A stretch of DNA of 64,000 bases, taken from the NCBI RefSeq assembly GCF_022829385.1, contig NZ_JAKSXX010000144.1:1-64000 (forward strand), given 5' to 3'. The stretch comes from Methylobacterium sp. J-070. Its GTDB lineage: Bacteria > Pseudomonadota > Alphaproteobacteria > Rhizobiales > Beijerinckiaceae. The notes under the pieces were generated by a model. The model was not told the DNA's origin. It did not search any database and worked only from the letters and a program-made list of their open reading frames with translations. How positions within the stretch are numbered: position 1 is the stretch's first letter; every line of letters begins with the position of its first letter. A program made the translations under genes and the position numbers. Positions 1 to 7,729 of the stretch are shown here, in pieces.

Positions 1-84
1 ATCCTGATCGGCCTCGTGGTCGAGAACCTGATCTTCCAGACCATCGAGCGCCGCACCGTCCAGCGCTGGGGCATGCAGGCCTGA
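1..84 (+). CDS. NitT/TauT-type ABC transporter permease, C-terminal end only
   Basis: Only the last 27 codons are inside the window, open from base 1 to a TGA at 82-84. The translated tail contains VVENLIFQTIERRTVQRWGM, which matches the usual C-terminus of BPD_transp_1 permeases of the nitrate/sulfonate/taurine importer class (a last membrane helix followed by a basic ERRTVxRWGM tail). It would form the inner-membrane channel for the substrate-binding proteins at 262 and/or 7730. The matching ATPase is presumably further upstream, outside the window. The substrate cannot be read from this fragment. Confidence 0.75.
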   Translation: MLIGLVVENLIFQTIERRTVQRWGMQA

Positions 85-148
85 GCCGCACCCGGCCGAC
101 ACCCCGAACGCCCAAGCACCCGGCGTCGGGGGCGGCCGCGCCTCCAGG

Positions 149-167
149 TCATGTATATGACACATGA
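149..167. promoter_or_regulatory. Inverted repeat TCATGT-N7-ACATGA upstream of the first operon
   Basis: The two 6-bp arms (149-154 and 162-167) are exact reverse complements separated by 7 bp. The repeat lies about 95 bp before the ATG at 262, in an AT-rich patch of an otherwise GC-rich spacer. It resembles a dimeric-repressor operator (GntR/FCD-like spacing), but the cognate regulator is not known. A TTGACA-like hexamer begins at 171, just downstream of the repeat. Inference only. Confidence 0.4.
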
Positions 168-261
168 ATGTTGACAGCCTGTCCCCGGGGCGTATCCTCG
201 ACGCGACGCCGACGGACCCGCAAGGGCCCGCAAGATCGGCGCGCGGACAGGTGAGGAACCC

Positions 262-1284
262 ATGACGGCACGGAGCATCATCCGGCTCGTCGGGACGGTC
301 GCGGCCCTGTGCGGGGCGCTGAGCGCCGCCCGGGCGGAAGTCTCGACCGTGCGGCTCGCGAAGCAGTTCGGGGTCTCCTACCTGCCGCTGACCGTGATGG
401 AGGAGGAGGGCCTCCTCGAGAAGCAGGCCAAGCAGCGCGGCCTCGCCGTCAAGGCCGAGTGGCTGCGCTTCACCGGCGGCTCGGGGATGAACGAGGCTCT
501 GCTCTCCGGCAACCTCGATCTCGCCTCCGGCGGCGTCGGCCCGTTCCTGACGATCTGGGGCCGGACGCAGGGCAACATCAAGGTCAAGGGCGTGGCGGCG
601 CTGAACGCGATGCCGCTCTGGCTGGTGACCACCAATCCCGCGGTCAATTCGATCAGGGATTTCGGCCCGCAGGACAAGATCGCGCTGCCCACCGCCAAGA
701 CCTCGATCCAGGCGATCACCCTGCAGATGGCCGCCGAGCAGGCGTTCGGACCCGGCCAGCAGGGGAAGCTCGACGCGCTCACCGTCTCCATGGGGCATCC
801 GGACGCGCAGACCGCCCTGATGGGCGGCCGCTCCGAGATCACCGCGCATTTCGGCTCGCCGCCCTTCCAAGAGATGGAACTGAAGGACCCCCGGGCCCGC
901 AAGGTGCTCGACAGCTACGACGTGATGGGCGGCCCCCACACCTTCAACCTCGTCTGGGCGTCCAGCCGCTTCGTCACCGCCAACCCGACGGTCGTGGCGG
1001 CCTTCCGGGCGGCGCTGGAGGAGAGCCTGACGCTGATCCGCGACGACCCGGCCCGGGCCGCCTCGCTCTGGATCAAGGCGGAGGGGTCGAAGATCTCGCA
1101 GGACGAGGCCGTCGCCCTCATCCGCGCGCCGCAGAACGCCTGGACGACCAAGCCCCAGCGCATGCTCGCCTACCTCGCCTACATGAACCGCGCCGGGCTG
1201 GTCTCCGCCACCGCCGCCAGCGAGGACGAGCTGTTCTTCCCGGCGCCCGCCGACGCCGGCGGCCCGAAGGAGGCCACCCGGTGA
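262..1284 (+). CDS. NitT/TauT-type ABC transporter substrate-binding protein
   Basis: A 340-residue periplasmic binding protein with an N-terminal Sec signal (hydrophobic residues about 8-22, cleavage after SAARA, about residue 25). The mature domain has the SsuA/NMT1 fold pattern: a start of the type VRLAKQFGVSYLPLTVMEEEGLL, then GGSGMNEALLSGNLDLASGG, and a late HTFNLVWASSRF segment. It delivers a small anionic ligand to the permease ending at 84. It is clearly paralogous to the binding protein at 7730 (same order of motifs: LPL-MEE-GLL, GMNEALLSG, GVAALNAMPL). Its stop overlaps the GTG of the next gene (GTGA), so it leads the operon. Nitrate, sulfonate, taurine and aromatic ligands all occur in this family, so the ligand is open; a sulfonate or dicarboxylate is inferred from the neighbours. 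Confidence 0.85.
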   Translation: MTARSIIRLVGTVAALCGALSAARAEVSTVRLAKQFGVSYLPLTVMEEEGLLEKQAKQRGLAVKAEWLRFTGGSGMNEALLSGNLDLASGGVGPFLTIWGRTQGNIKVKGVAALNAMPLWLVTTNPAVNSIRDFGPQDKIALPTAKTSIQAITLQMAAEQAFGPGQQGKLDALTVSMGHPDAQTALMGGRSEITAHFGSPPFQEMELKDPRARKVLDSYDVMGGPHTFNLVWASSRFVTANPTVVAAFRAALEESLTLIRDDPARAASLWIKAEGSKISQDEAVALIRAPQNAWTTKPQRMLAYLAYMNRAGLVSATAASEDELFFPAPADAGGPKEATR

Positions 1285-2021
1285 CGGCCGCCGTGGAGCC
1301 GGGGGCGACCGCGGCGCTGCAGGTCCGGATCCGGCGGGGCGAGGCGGTCGCGGCGTTCACGGTGCCGCGCCGGGCCAACCAGACGGTGCTCGACGTCGTC
1401 ACCGAGATCCAGCGCGACCAGGATCCGACGCTGGCCTACCGCTTCGCCTGCCGGGTCGGCATGTGCGGCTCCTGCGGCATGACGGTGAACGGGCGCCCGC
1501 GCTGGACCTGCCGCACCCGCGTGGCCGCCGTGGCGCCGGACGGGGACCTCCTGCTGGAGCCCCTGCGCAACCTGCCGGTGGTGAAGGATCTCGCCGTCGA
1601 CATGGAGCCCTTCTTCGAGAAGTGGCGCCGCGCCCACGGCTATTTCGAACCCGGCGAGAACCCGCCCGACGACTTCGCGGTCGTGCAGCCGGATTCGGCC
1701 GAGCGCCGGGAGGTCGATGCCGGCATCGAGTGCATCAATTGCGGCGTCTGCTACGCGGCCTGCGACCTCGTCACCTGGAATCCCGACTATCTCGGGCCGG
1801 CGGCCCTCAACCGGGCCTGGACGCTGGTCAACGACGTCCGCGACCGGGACCGGGACGGGCGGCTCGCCGCGGTGGCGGGGGATGCCGGCTGCCATTCCTG
1901 CCACAGCCACATGAGCTGCACCGAGCATTGCCCGAAGGGCCTGAGCCCGACCTTCGCCATCGCGGGCCTCAAGCGCGAGACCGGCAAGGCGGCGCTGCGC
2001 CGGCTGTGGAAGCGCGGATGA
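1281..2021 (+). CDS. Succinate dehydrogenase/fumarate reductase-type iron-sulfur subunit
   Basis: A 246-residue electron-transfer subunit of an SDH/FRD-like complex. An N-terminal plant-type 2Fe-2S ferredoxin domain has cysteines 57, 62, 65 and 77 (CRVGMCGSC...C). A C-terminal dicluster domain has CINCGVCYAAC (151, 154, 157, 161) and CHSCHSHMSCTEHC (204, 207, 213, 217), enough for the 4Fe-4S and 3Fe-4S centres. The GTG start at 1281 overlaps the preceding stop. The stop overlaps the ATG of the membrane anchor at 2018. It would pass electrons from the FAD subunit (4243) to quinone at the two membrane subunits. Its place beside a hydratase and an ABC importer, not with TCA-cycle genes, suggests a dedicated catabolic enzyme and not housekeeping SDH. 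Confidence 0.9.
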   Translation: MTAAVEPGATAALQVRIRRGEAVAAFTVPRRANQTVLDVVTEIQRDQDPTLAYRFACRVGMCGSCGMTVNGRPRWTCRTRVAAVAPDGDLLLEPLRNLPVVKDLAVDMEPFFEKWRRAHGYFEPGENPPDDFAVVQPDSAERREVDAGIECINCGVCYAACDLVTWNPDYLGPAALNRAWTLVNDVRDRDRDGRLAAVAGDAGCHSCHSHMSCTEHCPKGLSPTFAIAGLKRETGKAALRRLWKRG

Positions 2022-2347
2022 GCCCGCTCCTGTACCTCGCCCAGCGCGGCACCGCGGCGATCCTGGCCGTCACCGTCGCGGTCCATCTCGGCACGATCCT
2101 CTACGCGGTGCGCGGCGGGCTCACCGCGGGCGAGATCCTCGGGCGGACGCAGGGCAATCCGGCGTTCCTGCTGTTCTACGCGGTCTTCGTGCTGGCGGCC
2201 GCGATCCACGCGCCGATCGGCCTGCGCAGCGTCCTGCGCGAATGGACCGGCTGGCGCGGGCGCTCCCTCGATCTCGCCATGATCGGGCTCTCGGCGCTGC
2301 TCGCCGGGCTCGGCCTGCGGGCGGCGCTGGCGGTGTACTGGGCATGA
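2018..2347 (+). CDS. Small membrane-anchor subunit of the SDH/FRD-like complex
   Basis: A 109-residue protein with three predicted membrane helices (roughly residues 10-30, 47-68 and 85-108). It carries histidines near helix ends (VAVHLGTILYAV and IHAPIGLRSVL) that could ligate heme b, as in SdhC/SdhD or FrdC-type cytochromes. It starts on an ATGA overlap with the iron-sulfur subunit and ends on an ATGA overlap with the next anchor, so translation is probably coupled. Its role would be to dock the soluble subunits and transfer electrons to quinone. Sequence conservation in these anchors is low, so the assignment rests on topology, histidines and operon position. Confidence 0.75.
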   Translation: MSPLLYLAQRGTAAILAVTVAVHLGTILYAVRGGLTAGEILGRTQGNPAFLLFYAVFVLAAAIHAPIGLRSVLREWTGWRGRSLDLAMIGLSALLAGLGLRAALAVYWA

Positions 2348-2721
2348 GGGCGCCTGCGAGGAGACCCAGCCGGACCGGCATGACCCGCGCGTCCCTCCGC
2401 CGGCCGGGCTTCGCCGCCGCGCTGATCCACCGGCTCTCGGGGATAGCCCTGGCGCTGTTCCTGCCGATGCACTTCATCGCGCTCGGCACCGCGCTCCAGG
2501 GCGCCGACCGGCTCGAGAGCTTCCTCGGCCTCACCCAGAACGGCTTCGTCCGCACCGCCGAATGGGGCCTCGTCTGCGCGCTCGCCGTCCACATGGCGCT
2601 CGGCCTGCGCGTGCTCGCCATCGAGTGGCTGCGCTACCGCGAGCGCACCGCCCTCGTCGTCTCCGGCTGCCTCGCGACCGCCTTCGCGATCGGCCTCCTG
2701 TTCCTCCTCGGCGGGGCCTGA
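2344..2721 (+). CDS. Second membrane-anchor subunit, SdhC-like
   Basis: A 125-residue membrane protein with three helices. The first contains the SdhC-type pattern HRLSGIALALFLPMHFIALG (His of HRLSG for quinone-site contacts, a second His as likely heme ligand). The ATG at 2344 overlaps the stop of the previous gene; an in-frame ATG at 2380 (MTRASLRRPGF) is the other possible start and would remove 12 residues of arginine-rich leader. Together with the 2018 gene it makes a two-protein cytochrome b anchor. The next gene follows after 30 bp. Confidence 0.78.
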   Translation: MRAPARRPSRTGMTRASLRRPGFAAALIHRLSGIALALFLPMHFIALGTALQGADRLESFLGLTQNGFVRTAEWGLVCALAVHMALGLRVLAIEWLRYRERTALVVSGCLATAFAIGLLFLLGGA

Positions 2722-2751
2722 CCCCCCGCCCCTCGTCAGCGGAGACCCGCC

Positions 2752-3624
2752 ATGGATCTCGACATCCGCGAATTCGAGGAGGTCTGCCGCGACCTCTATG
2801 TCCGCGCCCTGAAGATCCTGCCCCCCGACATCAAGGCGGGCTTCGCCGACCTCCAGCGCACCGAGACCGACGCCACCGGCCGGGCCATCCTCGACACGAT
2901 GGTGGAGAACGTCGCGGTCGCGGAGCGCACCAACAACATCCTCTGCCAGGACACCGGCATCCCGATCTACAACGTCGTCATCGGCGCCGACGTGCGCTTC
3001 GACGGCGCCGCCCTGAAGGCCGCGATCCGGCGCGGCTGCGCGCGGGCGACGACGGAGTTCTCCTTACGCTCCTCCGTGGTCCATCCGATCAGCCGCACGA
3101 ACGAGCAGACCTCCTGCGGCATCCGGGTGCCGATCATCCATGTCGACTTCGACGACCGGCCCGAGACGGTGGCGGTGGAGATGATCCCGAAGGGGTCCGG
3201 CTCGGAGAACGGCTCGTTCCTGCAGATGCTGCTGCCCTCGGACGGGATCGGCGCCGCCAAGCGCTTCGTCATCGACCGGGTGATCGAGCTCGGCGGCCGG
3301 GTCTGCCCGCCGACCATCGTGGGCGTCGGGCTCGGGGGCACCTCGGACCTGTGCATGCACCTCGCCAAGGTGGCGGCGACCCGGCCGCTGCGCTCGGTCT
3401 GCGCCGACCCGGAGGGCGCGCGGATCGAGGCCGAGCTGTCGCGGGCGGTCAACGAGCTCGGCATCGGCCCGCAGGGGCTCGGGGGACGGTCGACGAGCTT
3501 CGCCGTCCATGTCGAACTCGCCGCGACCCACATCACCCAGAACCCGGTCGCCGTGAACATCCAGTGCCACTCGGCCCGCCGCGCCCGCGCGACGATCACG
3601 CCGGGCGGCATCACGTTCGCCTGA
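2752..3624 (+). CDS. Class I fumarase/tartrate dehydratase-type hydratase, alpha subunit
   Basis: A 290-residue protein with the N-terminal (iron-sulfur) half of class I fumarases, the TtdA/FumA-N family. Three conserved cysteines that normally bind the 4Fe-4S cluster are present: C65 in NNILCQDTG, C185 in VCPPTIVG and C272 in QCHSARR. The substrate-binding signature SRTNEQTSCGIR is present (residues about 114-125). Family enzymes add or remove water on C4 trans-enedioates (fumarate/malate, tartrate, mesaconate). It is split from its beta subunit, as in tartrate dehydratase and many bacterial two-subunit fumarases. Location between SDH-like subunits implies hydration of the product of that dehydrogenase. 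I infer an analogue of fumarate as substrate; ordinary fumarate or mesaconate cannot be excluded. Confidence 0.9.
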   Translation: MDLDIREFEEVCRDLYVRALKILPPDIKAGFADLQRTETDATGRAILDTMVENVAVAERTNNILCQDTGIPIYNVVIGADVRFDGAALKAAIRRGCARATTEFSLRSSVVHPISRTNEQTSCGIRVPIIHVDFDDRPETVAVEMIPKGSGSENGSFLQMLLPSDGIGAAKRFVIDRVIELGGRVCPPTIVGVGLGGTSDLCMHLAKVAATRPLRSVCADPEGARIEAELSRAVNELGIGPQGLGGRSTSFAVHVELAATHITQNPVAVNIQCHSARRARATITPGGITFA

Positions 3625-3634
3625 GGAGCAGCCC

Positions 3635-4246
3635 GTGGCCCACCACGTCCTCGACATGCCGGCCGGCGAGGCCGAGATCCGGGCGCTCCGGATCGGCGAC
3701 ACCGTCACCCTGCGGCGCTGGCTGTTCGGCATCCGCGACGCGACCCTGATCCACATGTTCGACCGGGGCCGCCGCACCCGGCTCGATCTCGCCGGCCACG
3801 CGGTGATCCACACGGCGCCCAACGTCCACCGGGTGGCCCCCTCCCCCGAGGCGCCGGTGGGCTACGCGCCGTTCTGCATCGGCACCACCACGTCGATGCG
3901 CATGGAGCGCTTCACCGACGCCCTGATGGAGCGCGAGGGCGTGCGCCTCGTCGTCGGCAAGGGCGGCATGGGCCCGGCGACCCTCGACGCCTTCGCCCGG
4001 CGCGGCGGCGCCTACCTGGCGATCGTCGGCGGCGCGGCGGCGCTGGAGACCACCTGGATCGAGCGGATCGTCGACGTCGATCTCGACGACCTCCACCCCG
4101 AGAGCCTGTGGCAGTTCGCGATCCGCGATTTCGGCCCGCTGCTGGTCGGCATGGATTCGCACGGCGGCTCGCTCTTCGCCGACGTCCAGCGCGACGTAGC
4201 GGCCCGGCGCGACGCCGTCATCGCCTCCATCGAGGACGCCCGATGA
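3635..4246 (+). CDS. Class I fumarase/tartrate dehydratase-type hydratase, beta subunit
   Basis: A 203-residue swivelling C-terminal domain of class I hydratases (TtdB/FumA-C family). It begins with a GTG at 3635, 10 bp after the alpha subunit, preceded by GAGGAGC. Visible family features are GDTVTLRRWLFGIRDATLIHM near the N-terminus, the GPTTSMRM-like segment CIGTTTSMRMERF in the middle, and the VGKGGMG loop that binds substrate. It pairs with the alpha subunit to form the active site. The ATGA overlap at 4243 with the flavoprotein gene ties the hydratase and dehydrogenase into one transcription unit. Confidence 0.88.
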   Translation: MAHHVLDMPAGEAEIRALRIGDTVTLRRWLFGIRDATLIHMFDRGRRTRLDLAGHAVIHTAPNVHRVAPSPEAPVGYAPFCIGTTTSMRMERFTDALMEREGVRLVVGKGGMGPATLDAFARRGGAYLAIVGGAAALETTWIERIVDVDLDDLHPESLWQFAIRDFGPLLVGMDSHGGSLFADVQRDVAARRDAVIASIEDAR

Positions 4247-5967
4247 GCCCGGCCCAGGTCGAGACCGACATCCTGATCCTCGGCTCCGGCGGGGCCGGGC
4301 TGTTCGCGGCGCTCCACGCCAAGAAGGCTGCGCCCGACCTCGACGTCACCATCGCCGTGAAGGGGCTGCTGGGCAAATGCGGCTGCACCCGCATGGTCCA
4401 GGGCGGCTACAACGTGGCGCTGGCGCCGGGGGACTCGGTCGAGCGGCACTTCATGGACACGATCGAGGGCGGCAAGTGGCTGAACGACCAGGCGCTCGCC
4501 TGGACGCTGGTCACCGAGGCGCAGGTGCGGATCCGCGAGCTGGAGACCGAGCTCGGCTGCTTCTTCGACCGCAACCCGGACGGCAGCGTCCACCAGAAGG
4601 CGTTTGCCGGCCAGACCTTCGACCGGACGGTGCACAAGGGCGACCTCACCGGCATCGAGATCATCAACCGCCTGTCCGAGCAGGTCTGGCGCCGGGACGT
4701 GCGCCGGCTGGAGGACCACCGGGCCCTGGAGCTGATCCCGGCCCGGGACGGCTCGGGGCTCGCCGGCGTGCTGATGCTCGACATGCGCACGGGGGAGCCG
4801 AAGCTGGTGCGGGCGAAGGCGGTGCTGCTCGCCACCGGCGGCGGACCGACCATGTACAAATACCACACGCCCTCGGGCGACAAGTCCTGCGACGGCCTCG
4901 CCATGGCTTTGCGCGCCGGGCTCCCGTTGCGCGACATGGAGATGGTGCAGTTCCACCCGACCGGGCTGCTCGCCGGCGCCGGCACCCGCATGACCGGGAC
5001 GGTGCTGGAGGAGGGCCTGCGCGGCGCCGGCGGCTGGCTCCTCGATTCCACCGGCGAGCGCTTCATGGAGGCCTACGATCCGCGGGGCGAGCGGGCGACC
5101 CGGGACGTGGTCAGCCGCTCGATCATGCGCCGGCTGCGCGAGGGCTTCGCCACGCCGAGCGGGGGCGTCCACATCCAGATGAGCCATCTCGGCCCCGAGG
5201 ACGTGCGCCGCCGGTTCAAGGGCATGGTCGAGCGCTGCGCCGATTGCGGCTTCGACCTCGCCGGCGGCCGCGTCGAGGTCATCCCCACCGCCCACTACAT
5301 GATGGGCGGCCTCCAGTTCGCGGTCGACTGCACCACCGCGCTGCCGCGCCTCTTTGCGGCCGGCGAGGACACCGGCGGCGTCCACGGGGCGAACCGGCTG
5401 GGCGGCAACGGGGTGGCGAATTCCACGGTGTTCGGCGGCCTCGCCGGCCAGTCCATGGCCCGGGCCGTGCGGCGCGAGGGCCGCCTCGCCGAGCCCGATC
5501 CCGCCGCCGTCGAGGCCGGCCTCGCCCGGGCCTACGGCCCCCTCGGCCGGCCCTCGGCCGCGCTCCCCGAGATCCGCGAGGCGCTCTACGAGACCATGTG
5601 GGCGGATGTCGGCATCCTGCGGGACGAAGCCGGCCTCAACCGGGCGCTCGCCACCCTCGACGGCCTCGCCCAGGCGGTCGCCCGGGCCGGCGCCCCGGAC
5701 GGCGACCGCCGCTACGCGCTCACCTGGATGGACCGGCTGAACCTCGAGAACCTCGTGCTGGTCTCGCAGACGGTCGCCCGGGCGGCGCTCGCCCGGACCG
5801 ACAGCCGCGGCGCGCATTTCCGCGAGGATTTTCCGGAAGCCTCGGATCTCGCGACCTCGCACTACACCGTGGTGCGCCAGCGGGACGGCGCCCTCGACCT
5901 CGCGCTGGAGCCGGTCCGCTTCACCCACGTGCGGCCGGGGGGCTCGCTCCTCGACGCCGCCGCCTGA
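4243..5967 (+). CDS. SDH/fumarate reductase-type FAD subunit (FAD-binding, FrdA family)
   Basis: A 574-residue flavoprotein. The Rossmann motif GSGGAGLFAAL (14-24) binds FAD. HPTGL (capping domain) and RDVVSRSI (substrate carboxylate/active-site arginine region) are in the order seen in SdhA/FrdA, followed by PTAHYMMGG and GANRLGGN. Where SdhA/FrdA carry the covalently flavinylated histidine (RSHTVAAQGG type), this protein has GKCGCTRMVQGG (residues 44-55): two cysteines and no histidine. FAD is therefore probably not attached by the usual histidyl bond. The start is the ATG overlapping the previous stop. It would oxidise a succinate-like substrate, with electrons leaving via the iron-sulfur subunit at 1281. 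The unusual gene order (FeS, anchors, hydratase, FAD) suggests a specialised complex. Confidence 0.88.
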   Translation: MSPAQVETDILILGSGGAGLFAALHAKKAAPDLDVTIAVKGLLGKCGCTRMVQGGYNVALAPGDSVERHFMDTIEGGKWLNDQALAWTLVTEAQVRIRELETELGCFFDRNPDGSVHQKAFAGQTFDRTVHKGDLTGIEIINRLSEQVWRRDVRRLEDHRALELIPARDGSGLAGVLMLDMRTGEPKLVRAKAVLLATGGGPTMYKYHTPSGDKSCDGLAMALRAGLPLRDMEMVQFHPTGLLAGAGTRMTGTVLEEGLRGAGGWLLDSTGERFMEAYDPRGERATRDVVSRSIMRRLREGFATPSGGVHIQMSHLGPEDVRRRFKGMVERCADCGFDLAGGRVEVIPTAHYMMGGLQFAVDCTTALPRLFAAGEDTGGVHGANRLGGNGVANSTVFGGLAGQSMARAVRREGRLAEPDPAAVEAGLARAYGPLGRPSAALPEIREALYETMWADVGILRDEAGLNRALATLDGLAQAVARAGAPDGDRRYALTWMDRLNLENLVLVSQTVARAALARTDSRGAHFREDFPEASDLATSHYTVVRQRDGALDLALEPVRFTHVRPGGSLLDAAA

Positions 5968-5980
5968 AGAAAGCCCGTCC

Positions 5981-7606
5981 ATGCAGACCCTGCGCGGTGC
6001 CGACATCGTCGCCCGGACCCTGGAGGCGCTCGGCGTCACCCGGATCTTCACCCTGTCGGGCAACCACATCATGCCGGTCTTCGACGCCCTGCTGGAGACC
6101 GGGATCGCCCTCGTCCACACCCGCCACGAGGCGGCCTGCGTCCACATGGCCGACGCCTGGGCCCGCCTCACCGGGGAGGTCGGCGTCGCCCTGGTCACCG
6201 GCGGCCAGGGCCACACCAACGGCGCGGCGGCGCTCACCACCGCGCAGGCGGCGGAGTCGCCCGTGCTGCTGCTCTCCGGCCATGCCGGCCTGTCCGAACT
6301 CGGGCGCGGCGCCTTCCAGGAGCTGGCCCAGGCCGACATCGCCCGGCCGATGACCAAGGCCGCCTGGACCGCCGGCTCGGTGGCGGCCCTCGCCCCCGAC
6401 CTCGCCCGGGCGTTCCGGATCGCCCGGGAGGGGCGGCCCGGCCCGGTCCATCTCAGCCTGCCGGTGGACCTGCTGGAGAAGGCCGTCCCCGCCGCCGCCG
6501 TGCGGATCCCGGACCGGGCGGCGGCCGAGATCCGCTCCGCGGCCCCCGCGCCGGAGTTGATCGCCGACCTCCTCGCCGCCCTCGACGGGGCGGAGCGCCC
6601 CCTCGTCGTGTGCGGCCCGGCCCTGTGCGACGCCGCCGGCCGGGCCGCCATGGCGGCCCTGGAAGAGACCCTCGGCCTGCCGGTCGTCAGCATGGAGAGC
6701 CCGCGGGGGATCGCCGATCCGGCGCTCGGCGCCTTCGCGGAGATCCTGGCCCGCACCGACCTCCTCGTCCTGCTGGGCAAGCCCCTCGACTTCACCCTGC
6801 GCTTCGGTGCGGCGCCCGCCCTCGCGCCGGACGCCCGCTTCGCGGTGATCGATCCGGATCCGGCGCTCCTCGCCCGCGCCCCGGCCGACCGCCTCGCCGT
6901 CTCGGGCCTCGCCGATCCGCGGCCGGTCCTGGCGGCGCTGACGGCCCGGGGCGCCGGCCGTCCCCGTCGGGACGCCTGGCACCGGGAGGCGCGGGCAGCG
7001 CTCGCCCACCGGCCCCCCGGCTGGGCCGCGCTGCGCGGCGGCGCGGGGCGCCTGCATCCGGTGGAGCTGTGCCGCGCGGTCGACGCCTTCCTGGAGAACC
7101 ACCCGGACGGCACGCTGATCTGCGACGGCGGCGAGATCGGCCAGTGGCCGCAGGCCCTGGTCCGCACCGGCCGCCGGCTGATCAACGGCGTCTCGGGCAC
7201 GATCGGCGCGTCGATCCCCTTCGCGATCGCCGCCGCCCTGGAGCGCCCCGGCGCCCCCGTGGTCGCGGTGCTGGGGGACGGCACCTTCGGCTTCCACATG
7301 GCCGAGTTCGACACGGCGGTGCGCTACGGCATCCCGTTCATCGCGGTGGTGGGCAACGACGCGCGCTGGAACGCCGAGCACCAGATCCAGCTGCGCAGCT
7401 ACGGCCCCGACCGGACCCGCCACTGCGACCTGCTGCCGACCCGCTACGACGCGGTGGTCCAGGCGCTCGGCGGCTTCGGGGCTCTGGTGACCGAGGCCGC
7501 CGACCTCCCGGCCGCCCTGGAGGCGGCCCATGCCAGCGGCCTGCCCGCCTGCCTCAACGTGATGATCGCGAGCGTGCCGGCGCCGGTGATCCGGCGACCC
7601 GGCTGA
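5981..7606 (+). CDS. Thiamine diphosphate-dependent enzyme (acetolactate synthase/decarboxylase superfamily)
   Basis: A 541-residue protein with the three-domain ThDP layout. The N-terminal Pyr domain has the activating glutamate at about E50 (HTRHEAACVHMADAW). A central Rossmann-like domain follows (about 190-320). The C-terminal PP domain has GDGTFGFHMAEFDTAVRYG (about residue 432) and VVGND, the Mg/diphosphate-binding motif. The family contains acetolactate synthases, oxalyl-CoA and benzoylformate decarboxylases, sulfoacetaldehyde acetyltransferase (Xsc) and sulfopyruvate decarboxylase. None of these can be assigned from the sequence alone. It lies 13 bp after the flavoprotein gene, in the same operon. 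A 2-oxo acid formed from the hydratase product, for example sulfopyruvate from sulfolactate, is an attractive but untested substrate. Confidence 0.82.
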   Translation: MQTLRGADIVARTLEALGVTRIFTLSGNHIMPVFDALLETGIALVHTRHEAACVHMADAWARLTGEVGVALVTGGQGHTNGAAALTTAQAAESPVLLLSGHAGLSELGRGAFQELAQADIARPMTKAAWTAGSVAALAPDLARAFRIAREGRPGPVHLSLPVDLLEKAVPAAAVRIPDRAAAEIRSAAPAPELIADLLAALDGAERPLVVCGPALCDAAGRAAMAALEETLGLPVVSMESPRGIADPALGAFAEILARTDLLVLLGKPLDFTLRFGAAPALAPDARFAVIDPDPALLARAPADRLAVSGLADPRPVLAALTARGAGRPRRDAWHREARAALAHRPPGWAALRGGAGRLHPVELCRAVDAFLENHPDGTLICDGGEIGQWPQALVRTGRRLINGVSGTIGASIPFAIAAALERPGAPVVAVLGDGTFGFHMAEFDTAVRYGIPFIAVVGNDARWNAEHQIQLRSYGPDRTRHCDLLPTRYDAVVQALGGFGALVTEAADLPAALEAAHASGLPACLNVMIASVPAPVIRRPG

Positions 7607-7729
7607 AGGGGTGGTTCAGGGCACGGCATGACCGTGGCGCCGCCTTTGCCGCACGGGAGCGGGGGCGGGTCGCGCGCCCCAAACCCGCCGGCGCGACAGG
7701 CGCGGACCGTGTTTTCAGGGAGGGGGATC

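Noticed and set aside
4012..7314. 1100-codon open frame on the minus strand
   Set aside because: Lies antisense to the hydratase, flavoprotein and ThDP genes, with Arg/Pro/Ala-rich composition typical of GC-rich antisense frames and no domain.
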